Below are positions 45,191-53,360 of a stretch of DNA of 64,000 nt, in pieces. The notes under the pieces are model-generated. The model was not told where the DNA came from, searched no databases, and was given only the letters and a program-made list of their open reading frames with translations. The stretch is from Rs1 sp029027825 (GTDB taxonomy: Bacteria > Pseudomonadota > Gammaproteobacteria > Pseudomonadales > Balneatricaceae). Every line of letters starts with the position of its first letter. Positions within the stretch are counted from its first letter, which is position 1. A program made the translations under genes and the position numbers. Location of the stretch: contig CP093399.1 of assembly GCA_029027825.1 (NCBI GenBank), positions 1,550,001 through 1,614,000 of the forward strand, written 5' to 3'.

Positions 45191-46003
45191 CTATTTCATG
45201 TCTTTTGCATTAATCCAAATAAGCCCGCCAAGTTCAACGGGAACTTGCTTGCCATTGGGTGCTGCTAAAGTGTAATCAGCCTCAATAAGTGCAGCAAACC
45301 CCCACCAACCAGCTTTTGGCATAACATAGCTAAAGGTGCCATTGGCATCCGCTTTAATCACTTGAGTTATGTAACTATCGGTAGGAGGAGTAGCGGTGCC
45401 GTCACTGCGCCACTCCACTTCAATCTCTGCAAAAGGTAGGGGTTGGCCGGCTTTTTTGACGATACCTTGAAAGGCATTTCCGGTCCATAAGCTATAAGGT
45501 CGGGTTAACGGCTCAATTTCAATGGGTAAGCCTACTAGCGCGTCCCAGCCTGCAAAAGCTCCAAAACCATCGACTATCACTTTGCTATAGTGAATGATCA
45601 TTTTCCCTTCAGAGGCTTCCCAATAAGGCTGCGGCTCTACGTAGAAAACTAGATCACCAGGTTGTGTAGCCTGATATTTAAGCGACCAAGTAGACGTGCT
45701 TGAATCAAGTTTTTCTTCGACTAAGTTGGCTAGTAAATCTTGCCTATTGTTATTGCTCAGCACGCTAATTGACTTAGGTTTTAACATATTCATCACCGGA
45801 CCTTGGGTCATTGGATGAGTGAAAGTTAAGGCTAGGCGCAATGGCTGTTGATTGGCGGCATTTAAGAAATCTCTATCCGGTATTATTTCTTGGAAGTGGG
45901 CAAAACTAGGGGTTGCAGTGGATAGACAGATCGCTAAAACAATGCGTTTGATATTATTATTGAATGGCTCAAATGAGCTGACAATATGGTTGGTATACTG
46001 CAT
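45191..46003 (-). CDS. nikK: NikK-type periplasmic DUF4198 protein
   Basis: The 270 residues have a long n-region, then a signal sequence (RIVLAICLSTATPSFAHF), and a DUF4198 body: LRLALTFTHPMTQGPVMNM, DLVFYVEPQPYWEASEGKMIIHYSKVIVDG, then a CarboxypepD-like sandwich and PKAGWWGFAALI. DUF4198 proteins help capture nickel or cobalt in the periplasm. It is first in nikKML, with the NikR operator about 120 bp upstream. Confidence 0.88.
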   Translation of the reverse strand: MQYTNHIVSSFEPFNNNIKRIVLAICLSTATPSFAHFQEIIPDRDFLNAANQQPLRLALTFTHPMTQGPVMNMLKPKSISVLSNNNRQDLLANLVEEKLDSSTSTWSLKYQATQPGDLVFYVEPQPYWEASEGKMIIHYSKVIVDGFGAFAGWDALVGLPIEIEPLTRPYSLWTGNAFQGIVKKAGQPLPFAEIEVEWRSDGTATPPTDSYITQVIKADANGTFSYVMPKAGWWGFAALIEADYTLAAPNGKQVPVELGGLIWINAKDMK

Positions 46004-46121
46004 GATAAAAATTTAAACTCTATAAATAGTTAGAACAATGTTTTTTTGTAAAATGCCCGCTCGGATTGTTCGCCCGAGGGCTGTATTTATGAACTCATAA
46101 AATATGAAGAATTCAGAAAAC

Positions 46122-46166
46122 GTATGAATAATAAGTCAGATCATACGAATTTACAATTGTTCATAC
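46122..46166. promoter_or_regulatory. predicted NikR operator upstream of nikK
   Basis: Half-sites GTATGA (46122-46127) and TCATAC (46141-46146) form a dyad with a 13-bp spacer; a third half-site TCATAC lies at 46161-46166. E. coli NikR uses the same half-sites with a 16-bp spacer. The position between nikR and nikK fits nickel repression of nikKML. Confidence 0.75.
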
Positions 46167-46294
46167 TTGATTTTAAACGACTCTGTGCCAACAGCTAGTG
46201 TTGCGCGAAAAATTGGGCTGTAACGAGTAATCTGCAGTAGACGCAGTTTATTAGAAGGAGCTAGTTAGGAAGAGGGATGGCAGTAATCGAATGG

Positions 46295-46759
46295 TTATAT
46301 GGTCGGTGTACTATGGACATGCGCTTTCCCATCGTGGTGAGAGAGCTTAACTTCTACCGGTACTAAGTAAGCTTTCCCATGGCGAATACCTGGTTTTGCG
46401 ATAATTGTATTACAAAACTCTCTTACTTTTTGTGTGGGGCCATTGAGCATCACTGTTTCCATGCAATGGTCGTGATCCAAGGCCACTTTGACGCTAGAGA
46501 CAACGATGTTGTGATTATCATGTTGAGTCTGCGCTAGTTTTGAGGCGAGTTCTCGCTCTTGATGGTTGTATATATAGGTTAAAGTACCGATGCAATCTGC
46601 ACCTGATTGTTGGTCTTGATTCTCCAGGCTTTGCTGCTCGAGTCTGTCTCTGATTAGGTCACGCATTCCCTCTGATCTGTTTTTATAACCTTGCTCTTTT
46701 AAAAACTTATCGAACTGAGACGCTAGAACCTGATCAAGTGAAATAGTTAATCTTTCCAT
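46295..46759 (-). CDS. nikR: Nickel-responsive regulator NikR
   Basis: The 154 residues have a ribbon-helix-helix N-terminus (ERLTISLDQVLASQFDKFLKEQGYKNRSEGMRDLIRDRL) and an ACT-like C-terminal domain with the nickel ligands in VKVALDHDHCMETVML (His, His, Cys) plus an upstream His (HDNH). It represses nickel uptake when nickel is bound. It has its own transcript upstream of nikKML in the same direction, 291 bp apart. Confidence 0.95.
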   Translation of the reverse strand: MERLTISLDQVLASQFDKFLKEQGYKNRSEGMRDLIRDRLEQQSLENQDQQSGADCIGTLTYIYNHQERELASKLAQTQHDNHNIVVSSVKVALDHDHCMETVMLNGPTQKVREFCNTIIAKPGIRHGKAYLVPVEVKLSHHDGKAHVHSTPTI

Positions 46760-46814
46760 GTGTTTGCCCGTGATGTTTATATTTATTTCTAGCTGTTAAT
46801 CAAAGATTAACGCT

Positions 46815-47135
46815 TTAAATTAGACGGTGAGGAGGTAGGTAAATATTAGTCACTCGATGACTGAGCAACGTTATTTTTCCTATGTAGCGTTCATCGCCTG
46901 TCGCAGAAAACTCAAAATTGTATTCGCGCTTTAAAGTCAGGGAGCCAGTTTGGCCTCTAACCGGCCTTATTTTATTTAAGCCGACACTGCCATCTAGTAA
47001 CTGTAGGTTTAATCTTTCACATTCTGTTCTGGCCGCTGTCAGAGCGAACTCCCTAATTTTTTGAGCGCTCAGCCAATAATAGATAGCCAGGCACACTATA
47101 GTGAGTAAAAAAACGTCAAAAAGCTCAAAGTACAT
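46815..47135 (-). CDS. DUF3301 membrane-anchored small protein
   Basis: The 106 residues start with one membrane segment (FDVFLLTIVCLAIYYWLS), then EFALTAARTECERLNLQLLDGSVGLNKIRPVRGQTGSLTLKREYNFEFSATGDERYIGKI, the DUF3301 signature. Function unknown; common in Gammaproteobacteria. It stands alone 55 bp upstream of nikR. Confidence 0.9.
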   Translation of the reverse strand: MYFELFDVFLLTIVCLAIYYWLSAQKIREFALTAARTECERLNLQLLDGSVGLNKIRPVRGQTGSLTLKREYNFEFSATGDERYIGKITLLSHRVTNIYLPPHRLI

Positions 47136-47502
47136 ATCATTACCAATTCAGCATTGTTATCAGCTATACGGCCGCTGGGGAACATTCAAGCACAATCCTA
47201 AAGCCGTGACTTTAATACACCACAGAGCGCAAGCTCTGTCTTCACTTTGAAGTCACGGATTTAGAATAATGCTAGAAGAATTACCTTTAGGGTATAAGAT
47301 TAGCATTGTTTGCCATGAAAACCCATTGTCTGACGCCTATCAAAATTAAATTATCATTGCTAACTTATCTTTAATTAACAAATACCTATTTATAAATTTT
47401 GATTACACCTATTATAAAATAGCCGATGTTGTTAGATACAGGGCGTAATATGATTGTCATCATAACTGCTTATGATCAGAAAAAAATAAGGGTGTTTCAT
47501 CT
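47136..47502. other. spacer with a short MITE-A relic
   Basis: It contains a MITE-A derivative at 47196-47264 (starts CCTAAAGCCGTGACTTTAAT, ends GAAGTCACGGATTTAG) that folds back almost completely. No gene is seen. It holds the divergent promoters of the DUF3301 and DUF599 genes. Confidence 0.7.
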
Positions 47503-48261
47503 ATGCAAACTTTACTCAATTTAATCACTTCAAGTGCTTGGGATCTAATCGCATTGGTTTGGTTTTTGTGTTGCTATAAAGGTTATTTATATTATGCGAA
47601 ATTCAAAAGTCACAGTACTCCTTGTCTCGCTAACGTGCTGCATAAATATCGCTATGAGTGGATGTTACATATGCTGGAAAGGGAAGTGCGTATAGCGGAT
47701 GAAACAACTATTGCTAACTTAGAGCGCAACGTTTCATTTTTCGCATCTACCACTATCTTGATTATCGCTGGTTTAATCACTTTACTAGGCTCCAGTGATG
47801 TCGTCACTAAAGTGTTATCTAATCTTCCGGTGGTCTCCACTGCAGTCAACAGCTGGTCAATCAAAATAATGTTATTGATTGTGATTTTTTTGTATGCATT
47901 TTTCAAATTCACTTGGAGTTTAAGGCAGTATGGATTTTTGTCAGTCATGGTGGGCAGTGCGCCGACGCCGGCAGATAATTGTGCCGTAGAAGCCAAAGCT
48001 TTTCACGCTGAACGAATCGCGCTTATGTGCTCGAAAGCTGCGGGAAATTTTAATTTAGGTTTACGTACTTATTACTTTTCTGTTTCGGTACTCGCTTGGT
48101 TTATTAGCCCTGGTTTATTTATGATTAGTGCGGCATTCGTCACTTTTATTTTGTATAGAAGAGAGTTTAGATCGGAGACACTAAAAAATCTGATGATGAA
48201 TTTTGGTGAAGAGGGCAAATTTAATTTAGGTCAAAATAAGCACAACAGTAAGCATATATAA
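47503..48261 (+). CDS. DUF599 membrane protein
   Basis: The 252 residues carry four or five membrane segments. The motifs KYRYEWMLHMLEREVRIADETTIANLERNVSFFASTTILIIAGL, KFTWSLRQYGFLSVMVGSAP and RTYYFSVSVLAWFISPGLFM are those of DUF599. Function unknown. It lies upstream of htpG in the same direction but htpG has its own heat-shock promoter in the gap. Confidence 0.92.
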   Translation: MQTLLNLITSSAWDLIALVWFLCCYKGYLYYAKFKSHSTPCLANVLHKYRYEWMLHMLEREVRIADETTIANLERNVSFFASTTILIIAGLITLLGSSDVVTKVLSNLPVVSTAVNSWSIKIMLLIVIFLYAFFKFTWSLRQYGFLSVMVGSAPTPADNCAVEAKAFHAERIALMCSKAAGNFNLGLRTYYFSVSVLAWFISPGLFMISAAFVTFILYRREFRSETLKNLMMNFGEEGKFNLGQNKHNSKHI

Positions 48262-48342
48262 TTTGATTAGACGCGGTTTCAACTTCTACAGAGCTGAAAT
48301 CGCCATCAATTTAACTATTATTGCCGGATAAGTATTCTCTAG

Positions 48343-48372
48343 CCCTTGAAACTTTCCCCCTCGTCCCCATTT
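48343..48372 (+). promoter_or_regulatory. sigma-32-type heat-shock promoter of htpG
   Basis: CCCTTGAA (48343-48350), 14 bp, then CCCCATTT (48365-48372) match the sigma-32 consensus at both elements. The start of transcription would be near 48379, giving a leader of about 165 nt. Confidence 0.85.
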
Positions 48373-48492
48373 CTGCTGTCATGGTAGGGATATATTCATC
48401 TAGTTATTTTTCATAGAGAGCTCTACAATTTTTCATCTTAAACGACGGCCACCGCAGCTTAGGTTAGTCGAAGTGTTTTGAATATTTATTAA

Positions 48493-48524
48493 TACAAAGA
48501 GACTTAAAAATAAGTGTCTTTGTA
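48493..48524 (+). promoter_or_regulatory. hairpin in the htpG leader
   Basis: TACAAAGAGACTT pairs with AAGTGTCTTTGTA (one mismatch, 6-nt loop), ending about 6 bp before the AGGATT ribosome site. It may affect translation start or mRNA stability. Confidence 0.6.
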
Positions 48525-48544
48525 TACAACAGGATTAATGATAA

Positions 48545-50473
48545 ATGACAACTGAAACCCAGCAAGAAACTTTAGGCTTCCAAACCGAAGTTAAACAGTT
48601 ACTAAACTTAATGATTAACTCACTGTACTCTAATAAAGAGATATTTTTACGTGAGTTAGTGTCTAACGCATCCGATGCAGCTGAAAAGCTTAGATACGAA
48701 GCGCTGGAGAATGGTGATTTATATGAAGGTGATGGCGATTTAAATATTCGTATCAGCTTCGATAAAGATGCTAAGACTGTCACTATTGAAGATAATGGCA
48801 TAGGTATGACTCGATCTGAAGTCGTTACCCATTTAGGCACCATTGCCAATTCTGGTACTGCGAGTTTCTTAGGTAACTTAACCGGTGACGAAACCAAAGA
48901 CAGCCAGCTAATTGGTCAGTTTGGCGTTGGTTTTTACTCTGCATTCATCGTCGCTAAATCTGTAGAAGTATTTACGCGTAAAGCAGGCCAAGATAAGAGC
49001 GAAGGCGTGCATTGGAGCTCTACCGGCGAAGGCGAATTTAACCTAGCGACAATCGAAAAAGCTACCCGCGGTACAAAAATCGTATTGCATTTAAAAGATG
49101 CAGAGGAAGAGTTTGCAGATGGTACCCGTTTACGCTATTTAATTCGCAAGTACTCCGACCATATCGCACTTCCAGTGATCATGCAGCAAGAAGCCCAGCC
49201 TGAAGTTCCGGCGGCTGATGATGATGAATCCACTGAAAAAGAAGCAGTAGTGCTGGAAGATGAGACTGTAAACTCAGCTTCTGCACTTTGGACACGCAAC
49301 AAGTCTGATATTTCTAAAGAAGATTACAACGAATTTTATAAGCACGTATCAAGCGATTATGCCGATGCCTTAACTTGGTCTCACAATCGTGTTGAAGGTA
49401 AACAAGAATATACTAGCCTATTGTATGTTCCGACTAATGCACCACACGATCTATGGAACCGTGAAGCTCCACGTGGCTTAAAGCTATACATTCAGCGCGT
49501 TTTCATCATGGATCAAGTAGATGAGTTTTTACCTCTATACCTAAGATTCATCAAAGGTGTGGTTGATTCTGCTAGCTTATCTTTGAATATTTCTCGTGAA
49601 ATTTTACAAAAAGATCCTAACGCCGAGAAGCTGCGTGCAGCATTAACTAAACGTAGTATTGATATGCTGTCTAAGCTCAGCAAAGATGAAGATAAGTACC
49701 AAGTATTCTGGAAGGCTTTTGGTAATGTTATCAAAGAAGGGCCAGCTGAAGATTATGCTAACCGTGACAAGATTATGCAGTTGATGCGTTTTTCATCTAC
49801 CCATAATAAAGACGACGCGCAGTCAGTATCTTTAGCTAGCTACGTAGAGCGTATGAATGAAGGTCAAGAAAAGATCTATTACGTAACTGCTGAGAATTAT
49901 AATACTGCTAAAAACAGCCCGCACTTAGAAATTTTCCGTAAAAAGGGTATCGAAGTCTTGTTGCTTACCGAGCGCATTGACGAGTGGATGATGAGCCATG
50001 TTTTCGATTTCGACGGAAAGTCTTTCCAAGATGTTGCCAAAGGTGAGTTGGACTTAGGCGAAAAAGACAACGAAGAAGAGAAAAAAGCACAAGAGGCCGT
50101 CGCCAAAGAAGCTGCAGGTTTAACCGAGCGTTTGAAAGAGTGCTTAACTGATAAGGTTTCTGAAGTACGTGTTACCAATCGTTTGACTGATTCTCCAGCT
50201 TGTCTAGTACTAAACGCTTACGATATGGGCGCGCAGATGAAAGCTATTATGGAAGCTGCAGGTCAAGCCGCTCCCGACTCAAAGCCTATTTTTGAAATTA
50301 ATGTCGAGCATCCACTGATTAAAAAAATGGATGGCGAGACAGATGAAGATCGCTTTGGTGATTTAGCGAATATCATTTTCGATCAAGCGGATTTAGCCGC
50401 AGGTGGGCAGCTATCTGACCCAGCGAGTTATGTAGCGCGTTTGAATAAGTTATTACTAGAGCTTAGTAAGTAA
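48545..50473 (+). CDS. htpG: Molecular chaperone HtpG (Hsp90)
   Basis: The 642 residues begin ETLGFQTEVKQLLNLMINSLYSNKEIFLRELVSNASDAAEKLRY, followed by IEDNGIGMTR and GQFGVGFYSAFIVA (GHKL ATP site), the middle domain (LYVPTNAPHDLWN, RVFIMD) and a C-terminal dimer domain. Bacterial Hsp90 works with DnaK in folding stressed proteins. ATG 48545 follows AGGATT; heat control comes from the promoter at 48343. A strong terminator follows. Confidence 0.98.
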   Translation: MTTETQQETLGFQTEVKQLLNLMINSLYSNKEIFLRELVSNASDAAEKLRYEALENGDLYEGDGDLNIRISFDKDAKTVTIEDNGIGMTRSEVVTHLGTIANSGTASFLGNLTGDETKDSQLIGQFGVGFYSAFIVAKSVEVFTRKAGQDKSEGVHWSSTGEGEFNLATIEKATRGTKIVLHLKDAEEEFADGTRLRYLIRKYSDHIALPVIMQQEAQPEVPAADDDESTEKEAVVLEDETVNSASALWTRNKSDISKEDYNEFYKHVSSDYADALTWSHNRVEGKQEYTSLLYVPTNAPHDLWNREAPRGLKLYIQRVFIMDQVDEFLPLYLRFIKGVVDSASLSLNISREILQKDPNAEKLRAALTKRSIDMLSKLSKDEDKYQVFWKAFGNVIKEGPAEDYANRDKIMQLMRFSSTHNKDDAQSVSLASYVERMNEGQEKIYYVTAENYNTAKNSPHLEIFRKKGIEVLLLTERIDEWMMSHVFDFDGKSFQDVAKGELDLGEKDNEEEKKAQEAVAKEAAGLTERLKECLTDKVSEVRVTNRLTDSPACLVLNAYDMGAQMKAIMEAAGQAAPDSKPIFEINVEHPLIKKMDGETDEDRFGDLANIIFDQADLAAGGQLSDPASYVARLNKLLLELSK

Positions 50474-50486
50474 ATACAAGCTCATT

Positions 50487-50515
50487 AAAAAACCAGCTTT
50501 AGGCTGGTTTTTTTT
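50487..50515 (+). terminator. rho-independent terminator of htpG
   Basis: AAAACCAGC, loop TTTAG, GCTGGTTTT followed by a run of T. It lies 14 bp after the stop. Confidence 0.95.
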
Positions 50516-50567
50516 GCTTGATTTTCCTCTTGTTATGGGAGGGGTTATCAGCTGCTATTGATCGATT

Positions 50568-50632
50568 GAGACCTCTGCATAACGTTGCGTGCGCAGTTAT
50601 CATACCCTCTGGGTAAGTTATGCAGAGGTCTC
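50568..50632. repeat. MITE-B copy 2, with 5-bp target duplication
   Basis: 65 bp with arms GAGACCTCTGCATAAC and GTTATGCAGAGGTCTC-like ends, plus an insert ATCATACCCTCTGGGTAA; flanked by CGATT at 50563-50567 and 50633-50637. It ends 6 bp from the stop of the convergent aminotransferase gene. Confidence 0.92.
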
Positions 50633-50638
50633 CGATTA

Positions 50639-51937
50639 TTATTTAGAGATCTTTTGCGGGGTACTACTTAATACATCAATAGCCACTAGTTCAATACACA
50701 CTGACAAAATTTCCACCGCAGTTTTTATTTCTGCAAGGTTTGGTAAACTAGGTGCAATTCGAATATTACTGTCTTGAGGGTCATTCCCATAGGGAAACGT
50801 CGCGCCGGCAGCAGTGAGTACAACTCCAGCTTCTGCGGCCATTTTAACCACCTTAGTCGCGCAATTATCTAATAAATCTAAGTTGATGAAATAGCCGCCT
50901 TTAGGTTTTGACCATCTAGCAATCGCTTTGCCAGATAAGTTTTCGGTAAAGATAGTATCTACCGCACTAAATTTTGGGCGCAGTAAGCTTGCGTGTTTTT
51001 CCATGTGCTGGTGTATGCCATCCATATTTTTGAAAAACCGCACATGTCTTAATTGGTTGATTTTGTCGGAGCCGATCATTTGAATGCTAGCATGCTTTTC
51101 AATCCACTTAATATTATCTACACTTGCCCCTAAAGCGGCAACGCCGGCCCCTGCAAAGCTAATTTTAGAGGTCGAACCAATGATAAATACACGATGGTCA
51201 TGGCCTTGCTGCTTGCAGGCTTTGAGCAAATCTTTAATGACTACTTTATCAGCAGTTAAGTGATGGACGTGGTAGGCATTATCCCAAATTATTTTAAAGT
51301 CAATGGCGGCGCATTTCATCGCCGCGAGACGATCAACTACTGCATCGCTCACTGATAATCCGCTTGGGTTGCCATATTTTGGCACAAACCACATGCCTTT
51401 AATGCTGGCATCTTCGGCGACTAACCGTTCAATTTCATCAATATCTGGATCTCCATTATCCAGTAATTTAATAGTGATCATTTCAATACCAAAGTGCTGG
51501 CAAATTGAAAAGTGTCGGTCATAGCCTGGCGCCGGACATAAAAATTTAATTACAGATTCTTTGGACCAAGCTTGAGCTGAGTCGACACTACCGTGACTCA
51601 TACACCGAGCAACAAGGTCGTGCATCAAGCCTAAACTAGTATTGCCAGCCACAAAAATTTCATTCATTTCAACTTCTAGGTACTCTGAAAAGAGTTCTTT
51701 CGCGTCACTAATGCCACTTAAACCGCCATAATTTCTACAGTCAAGCCCACTGGAATCTAAATAATCTTGGTTGCTCAATATCGATATAATAGGGTTAGAT
51801 AAATCGAGTTGTTCCGCACTTGGTTTACCGCGGGTCATGTCTAATTTCAAACCTTGTGCCTGAAATGCTTGATAACGTTTAGTGAGTGACTCTACGTTTT
51901 CGAGTAATGAATTTAGGTCAGTTTGAGAGGATGACAT
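50639..51937 (-). CDS. Class I aminotransferase of the AspT (Asp_aminotransf) subgroup
   Basis: The 432 residues follow the subgroup typified by Corynebacterium AspT: LKLDMTRGKPSAEQLDLS, NYGGLSGISDAKELFSE, FVPKYGNPSGLSVSD, IWDNAYHVHHL and the PLP lysine in GSTSKISFAGAGVAALGAS near residue 257. It most probably transfers an amino group between aspartate or a similar acid and 2-oxoglutarate. It stands alone. Confidence 0.9.
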   Translation of the reverse strand: MSSSQTDLNSLLENVESLTKRYQAFQAQGLKLDMTRGKPSAEQLDLSNPIISILSNQDYLDSSGLDCRNYGGLSGISDAKELFSEYLEVEMNEIFVAGNTSLGLMHDLVARCMSHGSVDSAQAWSKESVIKFLCPAPGYDRHFSICQHFGIEMITIKLLDNGDPDIDEIERLVAEDASIKGMWFVPKYGNPSGLSVSDAVVDRLAAMKCAAIDFKIIWDNAYHVHHLTADKVVIKDLLKACKQQGHDHRVFIIGSTSKISFAGAGVAALGASVDNIKWIEKHASIQMIGSDKINQLRHVRFFKNMDGIHQHMEKHASLLRPKFSAVDTIFTENLSGKAIARWSKPKGGYFINLDLLDNCATKVVKMAAEAGVVLTAAGATFPYGNDPQDSNIRIAPSLPNLAEIKTAVEILSVCIELVAIDVLSSTPQKISK

Positions 51938-52500
51938 TTTTTCTCCAAATTGGTTTAGTTAGCGCATTCATAATGGCCCGATTTATCATACTTTCAAGTA
52001 AATACATCCGCTATATTCAATTATATAACGGTATTGACTAACGTGGAATAAATATAGATTGCTTTTATAAATATGGGAGCAGGGTTAGCCCAGAGAACAC
52101 AGTAGTCATTTTCGATTAACGCATCGACTAATCAATACCCGCTGAATGTGGACTCAACAACAAGCCCTATTAACTGTTTTTTAAAGGAGATAAGTAGCTA
52201 TAGACCTCTGCTAACTTACCCAAAGGGTATGATAACTGCGCTCGGTAATACGGCGTTAAAAACCGGCTCAATATGCTCATTTACACCGGTATTACCCATA
52301 ATCAGGGGCACACTAACTCCGCTATCTCGCCGGTTTTTTCCTTGTATTACCTTTACTAGCAACGTTATGCCGAGGTTTCAGCTAAAAATAATATCGATGT
52401 CATTAGGTGGTTTTTTGGTCGATGACTGCTCCGTCAGTATTGCTGATAGCCAATACACAACTATTTGAATGAGACCTCTGAATGTAAGTCAATTCCACCA
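51938..52500. other. spacer with a long-form MITE-B
   Basis: It has no gene. The long MITE-B at 52201-52379 lies in its middle, and an isolated GAGACCTCTGAATG word follows at about 52470. Confidence 0.6.
52201..52379. repeat. MITE-B long form, with 5-bp target duplication
   Basis: 179 bp from TAGACCTCTGCTAACTTACC to ATGCCGAGGTTTC, flanked by AGCTA at 52196-52200 and 52380-52384. The interior (GGCGTTAAAAACCGGCTCAA and on) is shared with the element that runs off the window end at 63870, so it is a longer relative of the 47-bp form. Confidence 0.9.
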
Positions 52501-52508
52501 TATAGTTT

Positions 52509-52706
52509 CCTGATTACCCACCACTTTCAGCTATGGTTAGGCCAAGCCCCTCAAACCCTAGTATTGACGATAGGTATAGCAGAAAACGCTTTCGTAAGAT
52601 AATTACCCTGCATACTGCTACATCTTATAATTCATCGAAACCAATTGATGATAATGCTGAAAAAATAGTTTCTTATAAAGTCGGCTGAGTCTCATGGGTA
52701 ATCAGG
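52509..52706. repeat. MITE-D copy 1
   Basis: A 198-bp element from CCTGATTACCCACCACTT to CATGGGTAATCAGG. Left flank TATAGTTT (52501-52508), right flank AAAGATTA (52707-52714). The second copy, about 95 percent identical by eye, starts 260 bp downstream with these flanks in exchanged order. Confidence 0.93.
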
Positions 52707-52714
52707 AAAGATTA

Positions 52715-52957
52715 AGACCTAGGAGATTGTTGTCTTTCTAAATTTCTTGATTTTAAGGTTTTCTCTGTGCAGCGAAGCGCCTCCGTGACCTCTGTGGTGA
52801 AAAAAGTCCTTAGGGTTTTGGTTGTTGGTCTTACTAAATCTTTGGTCTTTCTAGTCTGTTAGGGTTTTCTCTGTGGAGCGTAGTGTCTGTGGATCTCGGT
52901 GGTGAAAAAGACTTTAAAAGATTAGTTTTACCACAGAGGTCACAGAGAAGGGACTTA
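52715..52957. repeat. MITE-C-like degenerate sequence between the MITE-D copies
   Basis: It holds several TTTTCTCTGTGCAGCG / CTCTGTGGTGAAAAA and CCACAGAGGTCACAGAG words typical of MITE-C, arranged as a long fold-back, but without its ends. Confidence 0.65.
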
Positions 52958-52965
52958 AAAGATTA

Positions 52966-53163
52966 CCTGATTACCCACTACTTTCAGCTATGGTTAGGCC
53001 AAGCCCTTCAAACCCTAGTATTGGCAATAGGTATAGCAGAAAACGCTTTCGTAAGATAATTACCCTGCATACTGCTACATCTTATAATTCATCGTAACCA
53101 ATTAATGATAATGCTGAAAAAATAGTTTCTTATACAGTCGGCTGAGTCTCATGGGTAATCAGG
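52966..53163. repeat. MITE-D copy 2
   Basis: The same length (198 bp) as copy 1, from CCTGATTACCCACTACTT to CATGGGTAATCAGG. Left flank AAAGATTA (52958-52965), right flank TATAGTTT (53164-53171), that is, the reverse order of copy 1. Confidence 0.93.
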
Positions 53164-53326
53164 TATAGTTTTATAGTAGGCTAGCGGCGGAGAAAAGTCG
53201 TAAAAAGGGAGTGGGGGGTATTAAAAAATCGCTGTATGGTTAAGCAATGCGTGGTGGTCTCTCAATAGGCTTGGCTACTACGAGTACTAGGCGGGATAGC
53301 ACTGTCAGTGTAGTGGTCAAGTATCC

Positions 53327-53347
53327 AAAGACCTAAGAAAGGTCTTT
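53327..53347. terminator. Stem-loop downstream of the carbonic anhydrase gene
   Basis: AAAGACC and GGTCTTT flank TAAGAAA, 14 bp past the stop of the minus-strand gene. There is no T-run on that strand, so it may be a weak or processing hairpin. Confidence 0.55.
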
Positions 53348-53360
53348 AGATATATATATT

